Shown: positions 19,473 to 29,016, counted from the stretch's first letter. The stretch is 64,000 nucleotides of DNA from Chitinophagaceae bacterium (GCA_019752045.1 JAIEMP010000007.1:124001-188000), one strand, 5' to 3'. Numbers and translations are program-made. The notes: generated from the letters alone by a model not told the origin.

Positions 19473-21197
19473 ATGAAAACAACTGTACAATTATTGTTGT
19501 ACATATCTGTAACACTATTTGTACAATCACAAAGTACAAAGGATCTTCCCTCACCTGCGGCAAATTTACAAACATTAGCAACGGGGAGTTATGTGATTCC
19601 TATGGGTAATACATTACAGCTAAATGCATCCGGATACTTTAATCTCAGATCATACGGTCTTGTTATACACCTGCTCAATAATAATGTAAAAATTAAATGG
19701 GTAATTAAAGCAGGAAAGTTAAAAGATGGCATAGATTTTTCCGGAACTGCTGAAAAGATATTGCCTTCCTTTGCTTCCGCAGCTGCCTGTAATTTTATTG
19801 CCGGTCCATTTGTAATTGCTCCCGCTGATACAACAGGTGTAGCTGCACTTGTACAGTCTTTTTATACGAATAACAGTTTATCCGGCAACGACCGGCCTTC
19901 AGTATACAAATTAACCGCCGCCGCAACGGATGTTGATGTACGATACGATCTCACCGGCTTTATACCAAAGGTGGCGATACTGAATGACGGTGGTAATGCT
20001 GCTATTCATTCAGGCTATCTTCAAAAAGCGGCTGTTCCAACTGCAAATTATCAGGTTGCGATGGCCACTGATCTTATTTCAAAGTGTTACACATTTGCTT
20101 CCGAACCACATGCAGACGTAACAGCGATTGGCAGTTCAAAAATTGATGCTGTGAGAACATTTGTAACCTATGGCGGAAATTTTCTTGCACAATGTGAGGC
20201 GGTACTTTCATACGAAAACAGGAGCAACGGTTATTTTCAGACAACTACAGGACTTGTAAAGGAAAACGCTGGTATCGCATCTTCATCTTTAACCTACCCA
20301 AACGCAGATCTCTCGTTTTCCCAGTTTCAGGGTGATTTCAGTATTTCCCAGGGTGGCAGTGTCCGCAACTGGCAGTTAGTGGCTTTCGGAGCCTATAAAA
20401 ATAATGCACACAATCATGCAAACAATACAACAGGAAGCATTCCGGTTGGTGCAAGTGTTTCGAAGTTAAATCCGTCAGGTAATGCCGGTGGCCTTGTATT
20501 TTATGTTGGCAACCACGATTTTTCTTCGGCCACTTCTTATCCCTCTGTGAATGGCATACGCATGTATATGAATGCAGTTCTTACACCGGTGAGTTTAAAC
20601 CTTGATTGCAGCATTGGCTCAACACGCATGTATGTTCTGCCGTTGAAAGCAGAAAAGTTTACCGTCAGTCAGAAAGGTGGATATGCTGAATTAAGCTGGG
20701 TGTCTTATGATCTTTCTTCAGCAACACGGTATAAAATAGAAGTAAGTAATAACGGCAGCATCTTCCATCAAACAGGCCTTGTTTCTTCAGACACTGCGGT
20801 TACAAACTCTTCTGCAAAAATGGTTTATACTTTCAGGGAACCTATTCGTGCAGCAAAAGGCAGCCTGCTTTATTACCGCCTGCGTTCCGAAAATGATAAC
20901 GGACATTCTGAATATTCTCAGGTGCGTGTACTTAAAGTAGCAGGAAATTTTGATTTTGTAAATGTATTCCCCAACCCGGTTGCCAGCCAGTTAGAAATCA
21001 GTTTACCTGTAAACTGGATGGGAAAGCCAATCGTATACGAATTAGTTGATCTGAACGGCAAAAAATTATTTCGTTTCGAGGGATCTGTTAACAGTAGAAT
21101 ACAGCAGTTCAATATCAGAAATATCGGGAAAGGATATTATATGATGCACATCAGTTGTGCAGGTGAGCAAGTGCATAAAAGTATATTGAAAAATTAA
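19473..21197 (+). CDS. T9SS type A sorting-domain protein, secreted
   Basis: 574 residues. A signal peptide (LLYISVTLFVQSQS) starts the protein. The C-terminal 75-80 residues form a type IX secretion sorting domain: VNVFPNPVASQLEI, then YELVDLNGKKLF, IRNIGKGYYMMHI and a final short strand ending in KSILKN. The middle (about residues 50-390) is not a family I can name; GGLVFYVGNHDF followed by NGIRMYMNAVL resembles the flap of class-I glutamine-amidotransferase-like (ThuA-like) folds, weakly. A beta-sandwich precedes the sorting domain. The protein should cross the outer membrane through the Por system and be anchored or released. It stands upstream of a NarL-type regulator. Confidence 0.8.
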   Translation: MKTTVQLLLYISVTLFVQSQSTKDLPSPAANLQTLATGSYVIPMGNTLQLNASGYFNLRSYGLVIHLLNNNVKIKWVIKAGKLKDGIDFSGTAEKILPSFASAAACNFIAGPFVIAPADTTGVAALVQSFYTNNSLSGNDRPSVYKLTAAATDVDVRYDLTGFIPKVAILNDGGNAAIHSGYLQKAAVPTANYQVAMATDLISKCYTFASEPHADVTAIGSSKIDAVRTFVTYGGNFLAQCEAVLSYENRSNGYFQTTTGLVKENAGIASSSLTYPNADLSFSQFQGDFSISQGGSVRNWQLVAFGAYKNNAHNHANNTTGSIPVGASVSKLNPSGNAGGLVFYVGNHDFSSATSYPSVNGIRMYMNAVLTPVSLNLDCSIGSTRMYVLPLKAEKFTVSQKGGYAELSWVSYDLSSATRYKIEVSNNGSIFHQTGLVSSDTAVTNSSAKMVYTFREPIRAAKGSLLYYRLRSENDNGHSEYSQVRVLKVAGNFDFVNVFPNPVASQLEISLPVNWMGKPIVYELVDLNGKKLFRFEGSVNSRIQQFNIRNIGKGYYMMHISCAGEQVHKSILKN

Positions 21198-21305
21198 CCT
21201 GCAAAATTTCAAGACAGATATATAGAAAAAGAAACTGACATCTTCAGTGTCGTACAGGAAGGAGCCGGAATGTTTTTTGAACATACCAGGTATATTTAAA
21301 CTTAC

Positions 21306-21947
21306 ATGATGGAAAAGAAGATTAGCATTCTTATTGTTGACGATCATCAGCTGATCAGGGAAACATGGGCATTTATATTGAATAAGGACCCCCGATTATC
21401 AGTTATCGCACAGTGCAGTAATGCTACGGATGCAATAAGGCTGGCAAAGGAGTTGAATCCCCAAATTGTGATACTGGATATTAACATGACACCGGTCACA
21501 GGCATACAGGCTGCAGAGGAAATCCCAAAACATGCACCTGGCTCAAAAATTATTTGTGTAACAATGTATTCGCAAGTGTCATTTGTAAAAAAATTACTGA
21601 AGCTTGGTGCTACCGGATATGTAACCAAAAACTCTCCGCAGGGCGAATTGATCGATGCAATTATCAGCGTGAGTGATGGCAAACGGTATATCTGTTCTGA
21701 GATAATAAACAATTTGACCGAACAGATATTTGAACTGGAGAGTTTCGATACAAAAACCTTGTCTTCCCGAGAAGTGGATGTGGTAAAGTTTATAAAACAG
21801 GGGCTTTCATCAAAAGAAATAGCTAAAGAAATGAACATTTCTGTAAAAACTGTAGAAGTGTACAGGCATTATATTCTTAAAAAACTCAACATCAGGAATA
21901 CAGCTGCCTTAGTGAATTATATCAACAATTCGCAGCTGATTATTTGA
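21306..21947 (+). CDS. NarL/FixJ-type response regulator
   Basis: 213 residues. The receiver domain (about residues 5-120) has the acidic pair in LIVDDHQLIRE, phospho-acceptor Asp in VILDINMTP, the Thr of CVTMYS and the Lys of GYVTKNSP. The C-terminal LuxR-type helix-turn-helix (about 145-205) reads LSSREVDVVKFIKQGLSSKE and ISVKTVEVYRHYILKKL. The likely partner is the histidine kinase encoded convergently at 22293-25004, whose HisKA_3 domain is the type that pairs with NarL regulators. Two consecutive ATG codons at 21306 and 21309 are possible starts. Confidence 0.93.
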   Translation: MMEKKISILIVDDHQLIRETWAFILNKDPRLSVIAQCSNATDAIRLAKELNPQIVILDINMTPVTGIQAAEEIPKHAPGSKIICVTMYSQVSFVKKLLKLGATGYVTKNSPQGELIDAIISVSDGKRYICSEIINNLTEQIFELESFDTKTLSSREVDVVKFIKQGLSSKEIAKEMNISVKTVEVYRHYILKKLNIRNTAALVNYINNSQLII

Positions 21948-21959
21948 CTGTAATTTTTC

Positions 21960-22196
21960 GTGAAACCCGAACTGTTTAATATAATGTTTATGAAAATGCA
22001 GATTCATAGTAGTCCGATTTCCCCCGGCTTAAATAAGCAAAAAAAGAATCTTGCCATTGAAAGAAAGAATACTATTGAAACATATTCTGAGACATTTATT
22101 TTCCCGACAGGATATGAGGTGACCAACGTGCAAGAATTAAATTCGAGTTTCAGAAACCTAAAAACTTTTCACTTACAGAACAATAACCACTTTTAG
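21960..22196 (+). CDS. doubtful small ORF, 78 codons
   Basis: An open frame starts with GTG 12 bases after the response-regulator stop; an internal ATG occurs at codon 9. The translation is hydrophilic and shows no recognisable motif, membrane segment or signal. The position directly behind the regulator would allow co-transcription, but nothing else supports it as a gene and it may be chance. Confidence 0.2.
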   Translation: MKPELFNIMFMKMQIHSSPISPGLNKQKKNLAIERKNTIETYSETFIFPTGYEVTNVQELNSSFRNLKTFHLQNNNHF

Positions 22197-22292
22197 GACG
22201 GGACCTATCTGCTCATAGATTTGGTCTCGAAATAAAAGTTTTCTGAAATTACCAGTAATTAGAAAATCGTTTGGCATCTCTATATGACTATA

Positions 22293-25004
22293 TTAATATG
22301 GAATAAATACTTCCAGTGTGCATCCCTTACCCGGGGCGGTAATAATATTCATACTTCCTGAGTAAAAATTTACCCTGCTGCTGATATTTTTTAACCCGAT
22401 TCCTTTATCTGTCTCATTTACATCAAAACCCACACCATTGTCGGATACGGCTACGTAAAGGTCTTTAGATTGCTTTTTGATTGCAATGTTTACATTGCCA
22501 GCTTTGGCATATTTCAGAATATTGTTTAACTGTTCCTGGATAATGCGGTATATCGTCAGCTCTTTGTTCTTTTCAATAGTTAACTCTTGGTAATTATCAT
22601 CTATAGAAAGTTGTACAAAATTACTATTTGCCTGGTTTACACTCTCCACAAGCTCTTCTAAAGCATTTTTTAAACCATCTTCACCAAGTGAAGGTGCTAC
22701 AAGTGAATGTGATAGTTTTCGTATTTCATTCATGGCCTCTTCTAAATAGTGATAGCTTTCACCCAGAAAATCCTTTTCACCATTATGATCTAATTTTGCC
22801 ATCCCCATGTAAAGTTTTACAACGGACAAAATCTGGTTTATATTATCGTGTAATTCTTTACCCAGTTCATTTCGTTCTTTTTCCTGGGCAAGGATCGTTA
22901 TTTCGGTTATTAATTTCTGTTTCAACAACTTTTTATTTGATAATTCTTCTTCCATCTTTTTCCGCTCAGTAATATCCACCATAAGTCCGCTAAGTTTTAT
23001 TGGTTCGCCGTTTTCTATTTCAAGCGAAACAATATCACGAAGCCAGACAATACGGCCGTCATTAGCAATCATACGGTACTCAAACTGATGCGGTCTTTTT
23101 TCAAGAGTTGCTTGCTGGCAATAATTTACCGCCCAATCACGATCTTCTTCATGAATATGATCAGCCCAGAATGTAGGTTCATTCATCCATCGCTCAGCCG
23201 GATAACCTAGTAATCGTTCGGCCTGTTTGCTTATAAAGCTGATTGCAAATGTTTGGGCATCCGCTTCCCGAAAAATCCCCTCGAGGCTGTTCAACAATGT
23301 TTTATATTTTATTTGCGATTGCTGAAATTCTGCTTCAGCCCTTTTTTGTTCAGTAATCTCGGTTACAAGAATAAATAATCCTTCTGGCACAGGTTGCACA
23401 CTTAATTTGAACCAACCCCTACTGCCATCAGGAAAGTCAAATTCAGTTTCGAATAATTCTTGTAGTCTGTTTTGCATACAGGCTTCTAAGATTTTAAAAA
23501 GAGGGGTAAGTTCAAGACCCGGAAATTTTTCCATCAAGGTATATCCCAACAATTCATCTTCGTGGGACTGCCTGCTTTGCCTAATCAACGATGTGTTAAC
23601 AAATAAACAGCACCATTCGTAATTTACAATCAGGATTCCTTCCCGCATATTTTGCAGTAAAAAGCGGTATTTCTGTTCTTTATCAATAACTAGTTGAGTC
23701 TGTTCCAGTACCTGTTTTTCAAGCTCCTGGTTAAATTGTTTGATTTTATCATCCTGTCTTTTCCGTTCAGTATAGTCAAGTACAGTTACACGACTTTGAA
23801 TCAATTTCCCGTCAAAATCTTTAATTGCAACAGCACTGATTAAAACAGGTAATATTGCTCCATTTTTGCATATAAGTTCTGCGTACAAATCTTTTACAAC
23901 ACCCTTGTCAAATAATCGCTGGTTGTACTCTGTCCAAAAAAAGGCACTGTTCTCTTTAGCAACAATATCCTGAAAGCGTAATCTGTCAACCACTTCCTCA
24001 AACGTATAGCCCAACCAGTCAAGTTCTGTTTTATTAATTTCATTAATTGTTCCAAGTTGATTTACAGTATGATACCCGCAGGGTGCATTATTATATAAGT
24101 CAAATATGTGTTCAGCAGCATTTTTTATTCTTTCATCTGCTACCTGTTTTTCGTTTATTCCCTTTTTTTCAATAACATTAATAGACCTGGCTGTAATCCA
24201 GATAAGCAAACCGAAAACAAAAATAATTGCAGTTACCAGAAGAGATACTCCGGTAATAATGCTATAGTAATTTTTTGAAGCGGTATCCAATATAAAGAAA
24301 CCAAGCATAAACGGGATCGCAATTGACGCAGGCAACAATATCCTTCCTGCCCTTGCTCCTCCATATGTACCCATGAACTCAGCAACAAAGCCGTGGTTAC
24401 TGCTTGAAAAAAGAATAACCAATGAGAGCAGAATAAAGCAAACAGCGGTATTAAATGCCATAGGCAAAAAGGAAGGTATCCCATAAAATATAGCAATGTC
24501 GTAGGAATAGCCGATTAATGATAGCAGGGCTACTACACTTACCAACAATGCCAGATATTGCGCAATCGAAAAACGAAAACGAAATGAAAAAAGTAATGCC
24601 GAAGATGTAAATAAAAAAGCAGCTGCTGTATTGGGTGCCATACTGTTAGGTAATCCATTGAACATGTCAGACTCTGTTTTGTTCTTATACAACCAATGAT
24701 CAATTCCGCTTTCAAAAAGTCTGAAGAAAGCCAGAAGTTTAAGAACAGAAATCAATAAAACTAATATTACCAAGGAAATTGCAATCTTCTGAAAATGCCA
24801 ATTCTCTTGTTTATGAACCTGAATAAAACAGGAAAGCGCTAAAAAAATAAACAATACTGCCGTTAGTGGATTCATGGCAACAGAAGTAGGTAATACTTCC
24901 TTAAGAAAATCAATGTCGAATTGCCAGCCTACAATCGTTAAAACACCTATTACCATTACAAAAAATGAGGCAATTTTAACCGTATAAAAATTAGACCGTT
25001 TCAT
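22293..25004 (-). CDS. multi-PAS membrane histidine kinase (HisKA_3)
   Basis: 903 residues. The N-terminal 270 residues contain about eight hydrophobic segments, a membrane sensor of the MASE-like kind. Three PAS/PAC units follow at roughly 290-415, 440-565 and 566-690, each ending in a D-x-T-E-x-K/R signature (DYTERKRQ, EITEQKRA, DITERKKM). The HisKA_3 domain has the phospho-acceptor His in ELGKELHDNINQILS near residue 715, and the ATPase domain shows the N box in EQLNNILKYAKA and the G boxes SDNGVGFD and GIGLKNI. It probably phosphorylates a NarL-type regulator, most simply the one at 21306-21947. A perfect 11-bp hairpin lies in its 5' leader. Confidence 0.92.
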   Translation of the reverse strand: MKRSNFYTVKIASFFVMVIGVLTIVGWQFDIDFLKEVLPTSVAMNPLTAVLFIFLALSCFIQVHKQENWHFQKIAISLVILVLLISVLKLLAFFRLFESGIDHWLYKNKTESDMFNGLPNSMAPNTAAAFLFTSSALLFSFRFRFSIAQYLALLVSVVALLSLIGYSYDIAIFYGIPSFLPMAFNTAVCFILLSLVILFSSSNHGFVAEFMGTYGGARAGRILLPASIAIPFMLGFFILDTASKNYYSIITGVSLLVTAIIFVFGLLIWITARSINVIEKKGINEKQVADERIKNAAEHIFDLYNNAPCGYHTVNQLGTINEINKTELDWLGYTFEEVVDRLRFQDIVAKENSAFFWTEYNQRLFDKGVVKDLYAELICKNGAILPVLISAVAIKDFDGKLIQSRVTVLDYTERKRQDDKIKQFNQELEKQVLEQTQLVIDKEQKYRFLLQNMREGILIVNYEWCCLFVNTSLIRQSRQSHEDELLGYTLMEKFPGLELTPLFKILEACMQNRLQELFETEFDFPDGSRGWFKLSVQPVPEGLFILVTEITEQKRAEAEFQQSQIKYKTLLNSLEGIFREADAQTFAISFISKQAERLLGYPAERWMNEPTFWADHIHEEDRDWAVNYCQQATLEKRPHQFEYRMIANDGRIVWLRDIVSLEIENGEPIKLSGLMVDITERKKMEEELSNKKLLKQKLITEITILAQEKERNELGKELHDNINQILSVVKLYMGMAKLDHNGEKDFLGESYHYLEEAMNEIRKLSHSLVAPSLGEDGLKNALEELVESVNQANSNFVQLSIDDNYQELTIEKNKELTIYRIIQEQLNNILKYAKAGNVNIAIKKQSKDLYVAVSDNGVGFDVNETDKGIGLKNISSRVNFYSGSMNIITAPGKGCTLEVFIPY

Positions 25005-25052
25005 GATTTTACATGATTGATTAAGGATACGAGTGACTGCAAAAGGGCTGCC

Positions 25053-25087
25053 AAAGTATCAGACCACGTGAAAGCATCTGATACTTT
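25053..25087. promoter_or_regulatory. perfect 11-bp inverted repeat before the histidine kinase
   Basis: AAAGTATCAGA (25053-25063) and TCTGATACTTT (25077-25087) are exact complements around a 13-base loop containing CACGTG. It lies 48 bases upstream of the kinase start, in the 326-base gap that separates the kinase from the receiver protein. No T-run follows on either strand, so an operator or leader structure is more likely than a terminator. I see nothing else in this gap. Confidence 0.55.
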
Positions 25088-25330
25088 ACTGCCTGTTATC
25101 GAAGTTTTATAAATGAAAAATGTAACAATAATAAACGAATTACAGTTGAGATGCTATGTATTTATACTGCGTAAATCTTCGATATTATTTATTAGTAGAT
25201 AGTTGTCTTCCGTTTATCATCTGGAATTACATGATTAAATGACAGAGGGACGCATTTGGAATTTCTAAGATGACTTAGAAATGACATTTAAAAAATACAA
25301 ATAGCACTGTACTTCACAAATACTGTTGCA

Positions 25331-25711
25331 TTATAAGTTCATCATATTTTGCAAAGCATCCTTTAACAAATCAGGATGATCAAACTTACTAAGATAAACA
25401 TCTGCCCCGCACGCTTTTATTTTTTCATGATCCCACTGTTTGTGTTTGAACGAAAAAATCAAAACCCTGATTGAAGGCCAGTTTTGTTTTATTTTAAATG
25501 CAGTTTCGAAACCATTAAGAACCGGCATATTAATATCAATTACGCAGGCATCAGGCAATACAGATACCTCCAGTTGATTTAGCAAGTCATTTCCGTTTTC
25601 GGCTTCGATAATTACCGCATATCCAAAAGACTGAACAATTTCTTTTATTGCTAATCTCATCATTTTGCTATCGTCAGCAATAGCAATGGCGATTTGGTTA
25701 CGATTATTCAT
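25331..25711 (-). CDS. receiver-only response regulator (CheY-like)
   Basis: 126 residues, a single receiver domain with no output domain. The acidic pair is in IADDSKMMRL, the phospho-acceptor Asp in ACVIDINMPVLNG, and the Lys in VYLSKFDHP. Such proteins act by protein contact or as phosphate relay partners. It is encoded upstream of the large histidine kinase on the same strand, but 326 bases with a strong hairpin lie between, so co-transcription is uncertain. On the other side is a 308-base divergent gap (25712-26019). Confidence 0.88.
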   Translation of the reverse strand: MNNRNQIAIAIADDSKMMRLAIKEIVQSFGYAVIIEAENGNDLLNQLEVSVLPDACVIDINMPVLNGFETAFKIKQNWPSIRVLIFSFKHKQWDHEKIKACGADVYLSKFDHPDLLKDALQNMMNL

Positions 25712-26019
25712 ACTGAACTGGTTTAAAAGTTTTATTTACCATCTGCAAATGAAATGTTTTATCAATGAATTTTTTGTATGTTTTTATATTGAAATAAAGT
25801 AGAGTTTTATACAGGTATTAGCAACTAATATATTACCAGAAATAGGGGTTTTTGTATACAGTTCATTTATTCCTTTCTGTTGTCTATAAGGTCAAAATTG
25901 AAAAATTTGAAATAATACCGTTCGCAAAACATTTCTGTCTTTTGACAAAACTTTTTCAAAACAAACGGAATGAGTTTTGAGATTCAATAAGGAGGAAATT
26001 TGCCTCAAAAAATAGTATT
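25712..26019. other. 308-base divergent intergenic region
   Basis: The region separates the receiver protein from the GNAT gene and should hold both promoters. On the plus strand a TTTG at 25976 and GAAATTTG at 25995-26002 approximate the consensus, but the 15-base spacing is short. GGAGG at 25991 is too far from the ATG at 26020 to act as a ribosome site. No gene or repeat was seen. Confidence 0.3.
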
Positions 26020-26589
26020 ATGATAAAAGCAGGTATTGAAGATAAGAATCGAATTGTTGACATGCTTTCTAACGCTTTTGATGATAACAAAAGCGTTAAC
26101 TATATCATTCCACAGGATGCAAAAAGAAAACAACGAATGAGGAACCTGATGGCCTATTCTTTTGACCTCTGCCACTCATTCGGCGATGTCTTTATGTCGG
26201 AAGATAAAAAAGGTTGTGCGTTGATTCTTTTGCCCGACAAAAAGAAAATAACTCTTCGTTCTGTTTTTCTGGATACTAAACTTGCAGTATCAGCAATTGG
26301 CCTTGCCAATTTAAAAAAGGCAATGGAACGTGAAGCTGCGATAAATAAAATTCATCCTGACGGGATAATTTATTACCTATGGTTTATTGGTGTTGATCCA
26401 ACAGATCAGGGCAATGGAATTGGAAGTAAGTTACTGGAGTCTGTTATTCAGGAGGGGCTTTCTCAAAAAAGAACAATCTGTCTTGAAACATCTACCACAA
26501 AAAATCTGCCCTGGTATGAAAAGCATGGATTTAAAACATACCGGGATCTCGATTTTGGATATAAGCTATACTGCATGAAAAGAGGTTAA
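26020..26589 (+). CDS. GNAT-family N-acetyltransferase
   Basis: 189 residues. The acetyl-CoA binding block is clear near residue 120: YYLWFIGVDPTDQGNGIGSK, with the Q-x-x-G-x-G pyrophosphate loop, followed by LETSTTKNLPWYEKHGFK (motif B, Tyr and Phe positions). The N-terminal half carries the substrate side and is divergent; the substrate, a small molecule or a protein amine, is unknown. It is followed after 15 bases by the membrane LuxR-type regulator, so the two are probably co-transcribed. Confidence 0.88.
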   Translation: MIKAGIEDKNRIVDMLSNAFDDNKSVNYIIPQDAKRKQRMRNLMAYSFDLCHSFGDVFMSEDKKGCALILLPDKKKITLRSVFLDTKLAVSAIGLANLKKAMEREAAINKIHPDGIIYYLWFIGVDPTDQGNGIGSKLLESVIQEGLSQKRTICLETSTTKNLPWYEKHGFKTYRDLDFGYKLYCMKRG

Positions 26590-26604
26590 GATAATTGTTG
26601 TGCT

Positions 26605-27603
26605 ATGTTATTGCCGGGAACAGAAATGCATTGGGTCACCTTCGGGTTTGTCTGCGTGGAGCTGGTAATACTTTTCTACCTGCTTATTCACCGTTTTGCA
26701 AGACCAGATAGTAGAACTATAGGTTTAGATATATCTCTCATAACGTTACTACTCGTTTATAATATTACTGGTGGCTTACTTCCGGACCCGAATTTACCGG
26801 GCTCTTTTTTTGTTCAGGAATGTATTGCCTATGCCACAGGTTTTATTACACCCGCCTACTTTCCTTATTACGTGTACAAAGCCTTTGGATTGGAGAAAAT
26901 GGAGTTCCATGCCAGGCGTGGAGTTATTTATTTTCTTGTACTGCCCTATTTTTTATTTGTAACCGTTTTTGCTATCAGAGACGATCTTGATCATGCAAAG
27001 AATATCCTGGTTATTCCAGTAGTTTATGCACTTTGGGTATTGGTTACACTGCAAAAATCCATTCGTTTTAAATACACCCATTCACATACATCCCGTGATG
27101 TAAAAGAAGAAGCAAGTGTACTTTTTTTTAGTTTAACACCATGGGTCGGTTTACCTTTTATTGCTTACTTCAACCTGAGCCAATCTGTTGAGGCAACAGT
27201 AACCAATACAGGTTTTTTATTATTACTTGCTCTTCATGTAAAACAAACTGTGGAGCAGGTAAGAAACGAACATAATCGGTTAATTGCCTCGGAAACGCAG
27301 CTTTTAACATGGAATGAACAACTACAGAAGGAAGTAGATAAAAGAACCAAAGAACTGGAACGCATAGGTGCCGAAGAAAGGATTCTGCAAAACTGCCATA
27401 TCTATCGGTTAACAGGGAGGGAAAAGGAAATCGTTCTGTTCATTTGCCGGGGCAACTCATACAGGCAAATTGCCGAATCGCTGTTTATAGCTGAAAGAAC
27501 TGTAACGAAACATGTGCAGAATATTTTTGATAAAGTAAACGTTTCTAATAAACTCGAATTGCTTAACAAACTGGGAGCCACAGCTGTTGGGCAACCTGGT
27601 TAG
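26605..27603 (+). CDS. membrane-anchored LuxR-type transcriptional regulator
   Basis: 332 residues. The first 220 or so contain about seven hydrophobic segments. A coiled-coil-like charged stretch follows (NEQLQKEVDKRTKELERIG). The C-terminal LuxR helix-turn-helix (about 265-325) reads LTGREKEIVLFICRGNSYRQ and IAERTVTKHVQNIFDKV. It has no receiver domain, so it presumably senses through the membrane part and acts on DNA directly. Similar seven-helix/LuxR proteins occur as orphan regulators in Bacteroidota. Two 22-bp direct repeats begin 14 bases after its stop and precede the first gene of the conjugative region. Confidence 0.82.
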   Translation: MLLPGTEMHWVTFGFVCVELVILFYLLIHRFARPDSRTIGLDISLITLLLVYNITGGLLPDPNLPGSFFVQECIAYATGFITPAYFPYYVYKAFGLEKMEFHARRGVIYFLVLPYFLFVTVFAIRDDLDHAKNILVIPVVYALWVLVTLQKSIRFKYTHSHTSRDVKEEASVLFFSLTPWVGLPFIAYFNLSQSVEATVTNTGFLLLLALHVKQTVEQVRNEHNRLIASETQLLTWNEQLQKEVDKRTKELERIGAEERILQNCHIYRLTGREKEIVLFICRGNSYRQIAESLFIAERTVTKHVQNIFDKVNVSNKLELLNKLGATAVGQPG

Positions 27604-27616
27604 CTACAATTTATTA

Positions 27617-27660
27617 TTAAAATACGCTGGTTTACGTATTAAAATACTCAACTTAACGTA
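27617..27660. repeat. two adjacent 22-bp imperfect direct repeats
   Basis: 27617-27638 and 27639-27660 are contiguous 22-base units. Both begin TTAAAATAC and both end ACGTA, while the middle differs. The 22-base period equals two helical turns, as expected for a protein binding twice on the same face of DNA. They lie 46 bases before the start of the RteC-like gene. Confidence 0.5.
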
Positions 27661-27706
27661 CTATAGTTGGTTTGTCGTTTGCCGTTTTCATTCATAAAAT
27701 TTCGCT

Positions 27707-28912
27707 ATGGAAACAGTGATGAGTGTAAACGGTCATTCAGCTAACCTGATGTTGGGGCTTCCATTGCTCAGTCAGTATTCAGAAAATTCATTGCACAACA
27801 GACTAACTGTTCAGCAAGCGCTGTGCAAATGGTATGGTTTATTTAAAACCAATAGTTATCGAAAAGAATCCCCGGAAAGCCTTTTTGAGAACTTAAAAAA
27901 TGAAGGTATTCTGAAAAGTCTGCAGGCCGATCTGGAAATGATCCCCGGGTTGCTGATGGATGAGTTAATCAATACCACTTCCATCTCAGACAAAGGGCAA
28001 TACATAAGGTTAGTACAGGCATTGTTGATTAACCTGTCTGACAGTTTACCGGAATCGGACATGCATGAGCAATTGTGTAATGAAGCGGAAACCGTATTGC
28101 AGTTTATGCAGAATTTCCTGTACCAGCATTTTGATTTTGATTTCAAGATTTCTGTGTTCTACCTGAAACATTTGCAGAATAGCATAAGTCTCAAATTGGA
28201 ATACTGGAAAATCAAATTGTTTCAATCACCGGTTATTGATGTGCTGCAAGAATGCATCAATGAAAAGTTTACAACCCCTGACAACTATCTCAGCTTCCGA
28301 AAGGTCAATTATCTTAAAAATATATTCCGCCGGATTGAATGCTCAACCACTGTCATTAATGAAGTATTTATCCGTGAACTGTTTATTAACTGCAACTTTA
28401 ACTCGACAGGTTTTATTGATTATGAAATCAGTCTCATTAAGGACAAGCTAACTGATGAAAATAGTAGTGATGAGAACATAGCGTTATTGAAGGCTGAACA
28501 GTTTCGGATAGCCCAATTTAAGGATAGGACAGGTGTTGGCTATGAGCTAAACCAGCCTGCTGTTAAAAAACAATTAACCGATTGGGTAATTGAGAAAATA
28601 AGAAATGAAGAACTCTCTAACCTTAAAAGAAAAGACAAGGATTTGCAAATAGATCTTGAATCTAAAATTCAGACTTCGTTATCTGTTGCAAAATTGGCTG
28701 TATTGATTCGCCTTCTGGTAGCCGATAAAATTATTATCAACAAAAGTGTGGCGCCGATGCTTCGTACAATTGCCAAACTGTTTACCACTTTACAAAAAGA
28801 TGACATCTCTTTTGGCAGCTTGGAAACTAAATATCATGCACCTGATAAAGCAACACTGAATATAATGAAAGAGATGGTGCAAAAATGGGTGGTGATAGTT
28901 GGGAAATTATGA
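27707..28912 (+). CDS. possible RteC-like regulator of the conjugative element
   Basis: 401 residues, soluble, mostly helical, no signal peptide. The order of features resembles RteC, the activator of excision and transfer genes in CTnDOT-like elements: an N-terminal helical part, a middle block with DFDFKISVFYLKHLQNSI, and a C-terminal part in which SLSVAKLAVLIRLLVADKII leads to a helix-turn-helix-like end (LRTIAKLFTTLQ, SFGSLETKYHAPDK). The match is to pattern rather than strong identity. It is the first plus-strand gene of the transfer region, is preceded by tandem direct repeats and is followed by a terminator-like hairpin. Confidence 0.4.
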   Translation: METVMSVNGHSANLMLGLPLLSQYSENSLHNRLTVQQALCKWYGLFKTNSYRKESPESLFENLKNEGILKSLQADLEMIPGLLMDELINTTSISDKGQYIRLVQALLINLSDSLPESDMHEQLCNEAETVLQFMQNFLYQHFDFDFKISVFYLKHLQNSISLKLEYWKIKLFQSPVIDVLQECINEKFTTPDNYLSFRKVNYLKNIFRRIECSTTVINEVFIRELFINCNFNSTGFIDYEISLIKDKLTDENSSDENIALLKAEQFRIAQFKDRTGVGYELNQPAVKKQLTDWVIEKIRNEELSNLKRKDKDLQIDLESKIQTSLSVAKLAVLIRLLVADKIIINKSVAPMLRTIAKLFTTLQKDDISFGSLETKYHAPDKATLNIMKEMVQKWVVIVGKL

Positions 28913-28933
28913 TATAACAGTCACGCCATTGAT

Positions 28934-28966
28934 GGGTAAGCACTACCTGTCTTACCCGATTTTAAA
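28934..28966 (+). terminator. terminator-like hairpin after the RteC-like gene
   Basis: GGGTAAG (28934-28940) and CTTACCC (28951-28957) pair perfectly around a 10-base loop and are followed by GATTTTA. The T-run is short, so termination may be partial. It separates the regulator gene from the transfer genes. Confidence 0.5.
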
Positions 28967-29016
28967 AGCTTTTGGGCATGTATTTGTATTAACACTCTAA
29001 ACAAAAAAAGTTTACT

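Noticed and set aside
22202-22226. Hairpin GACC...GGTC between the doubtful small ORF and the histidine kinase
   Set aside because: Only short stems with mismatches and no T-run; too weak to list as a terminator.
25991-25995. GGAGG as ribosome binding site for the GNAT gene
   Set aside because: It is 24 bases from the ATG, outside any working distance, and Bacteroidota rarely use such sites.
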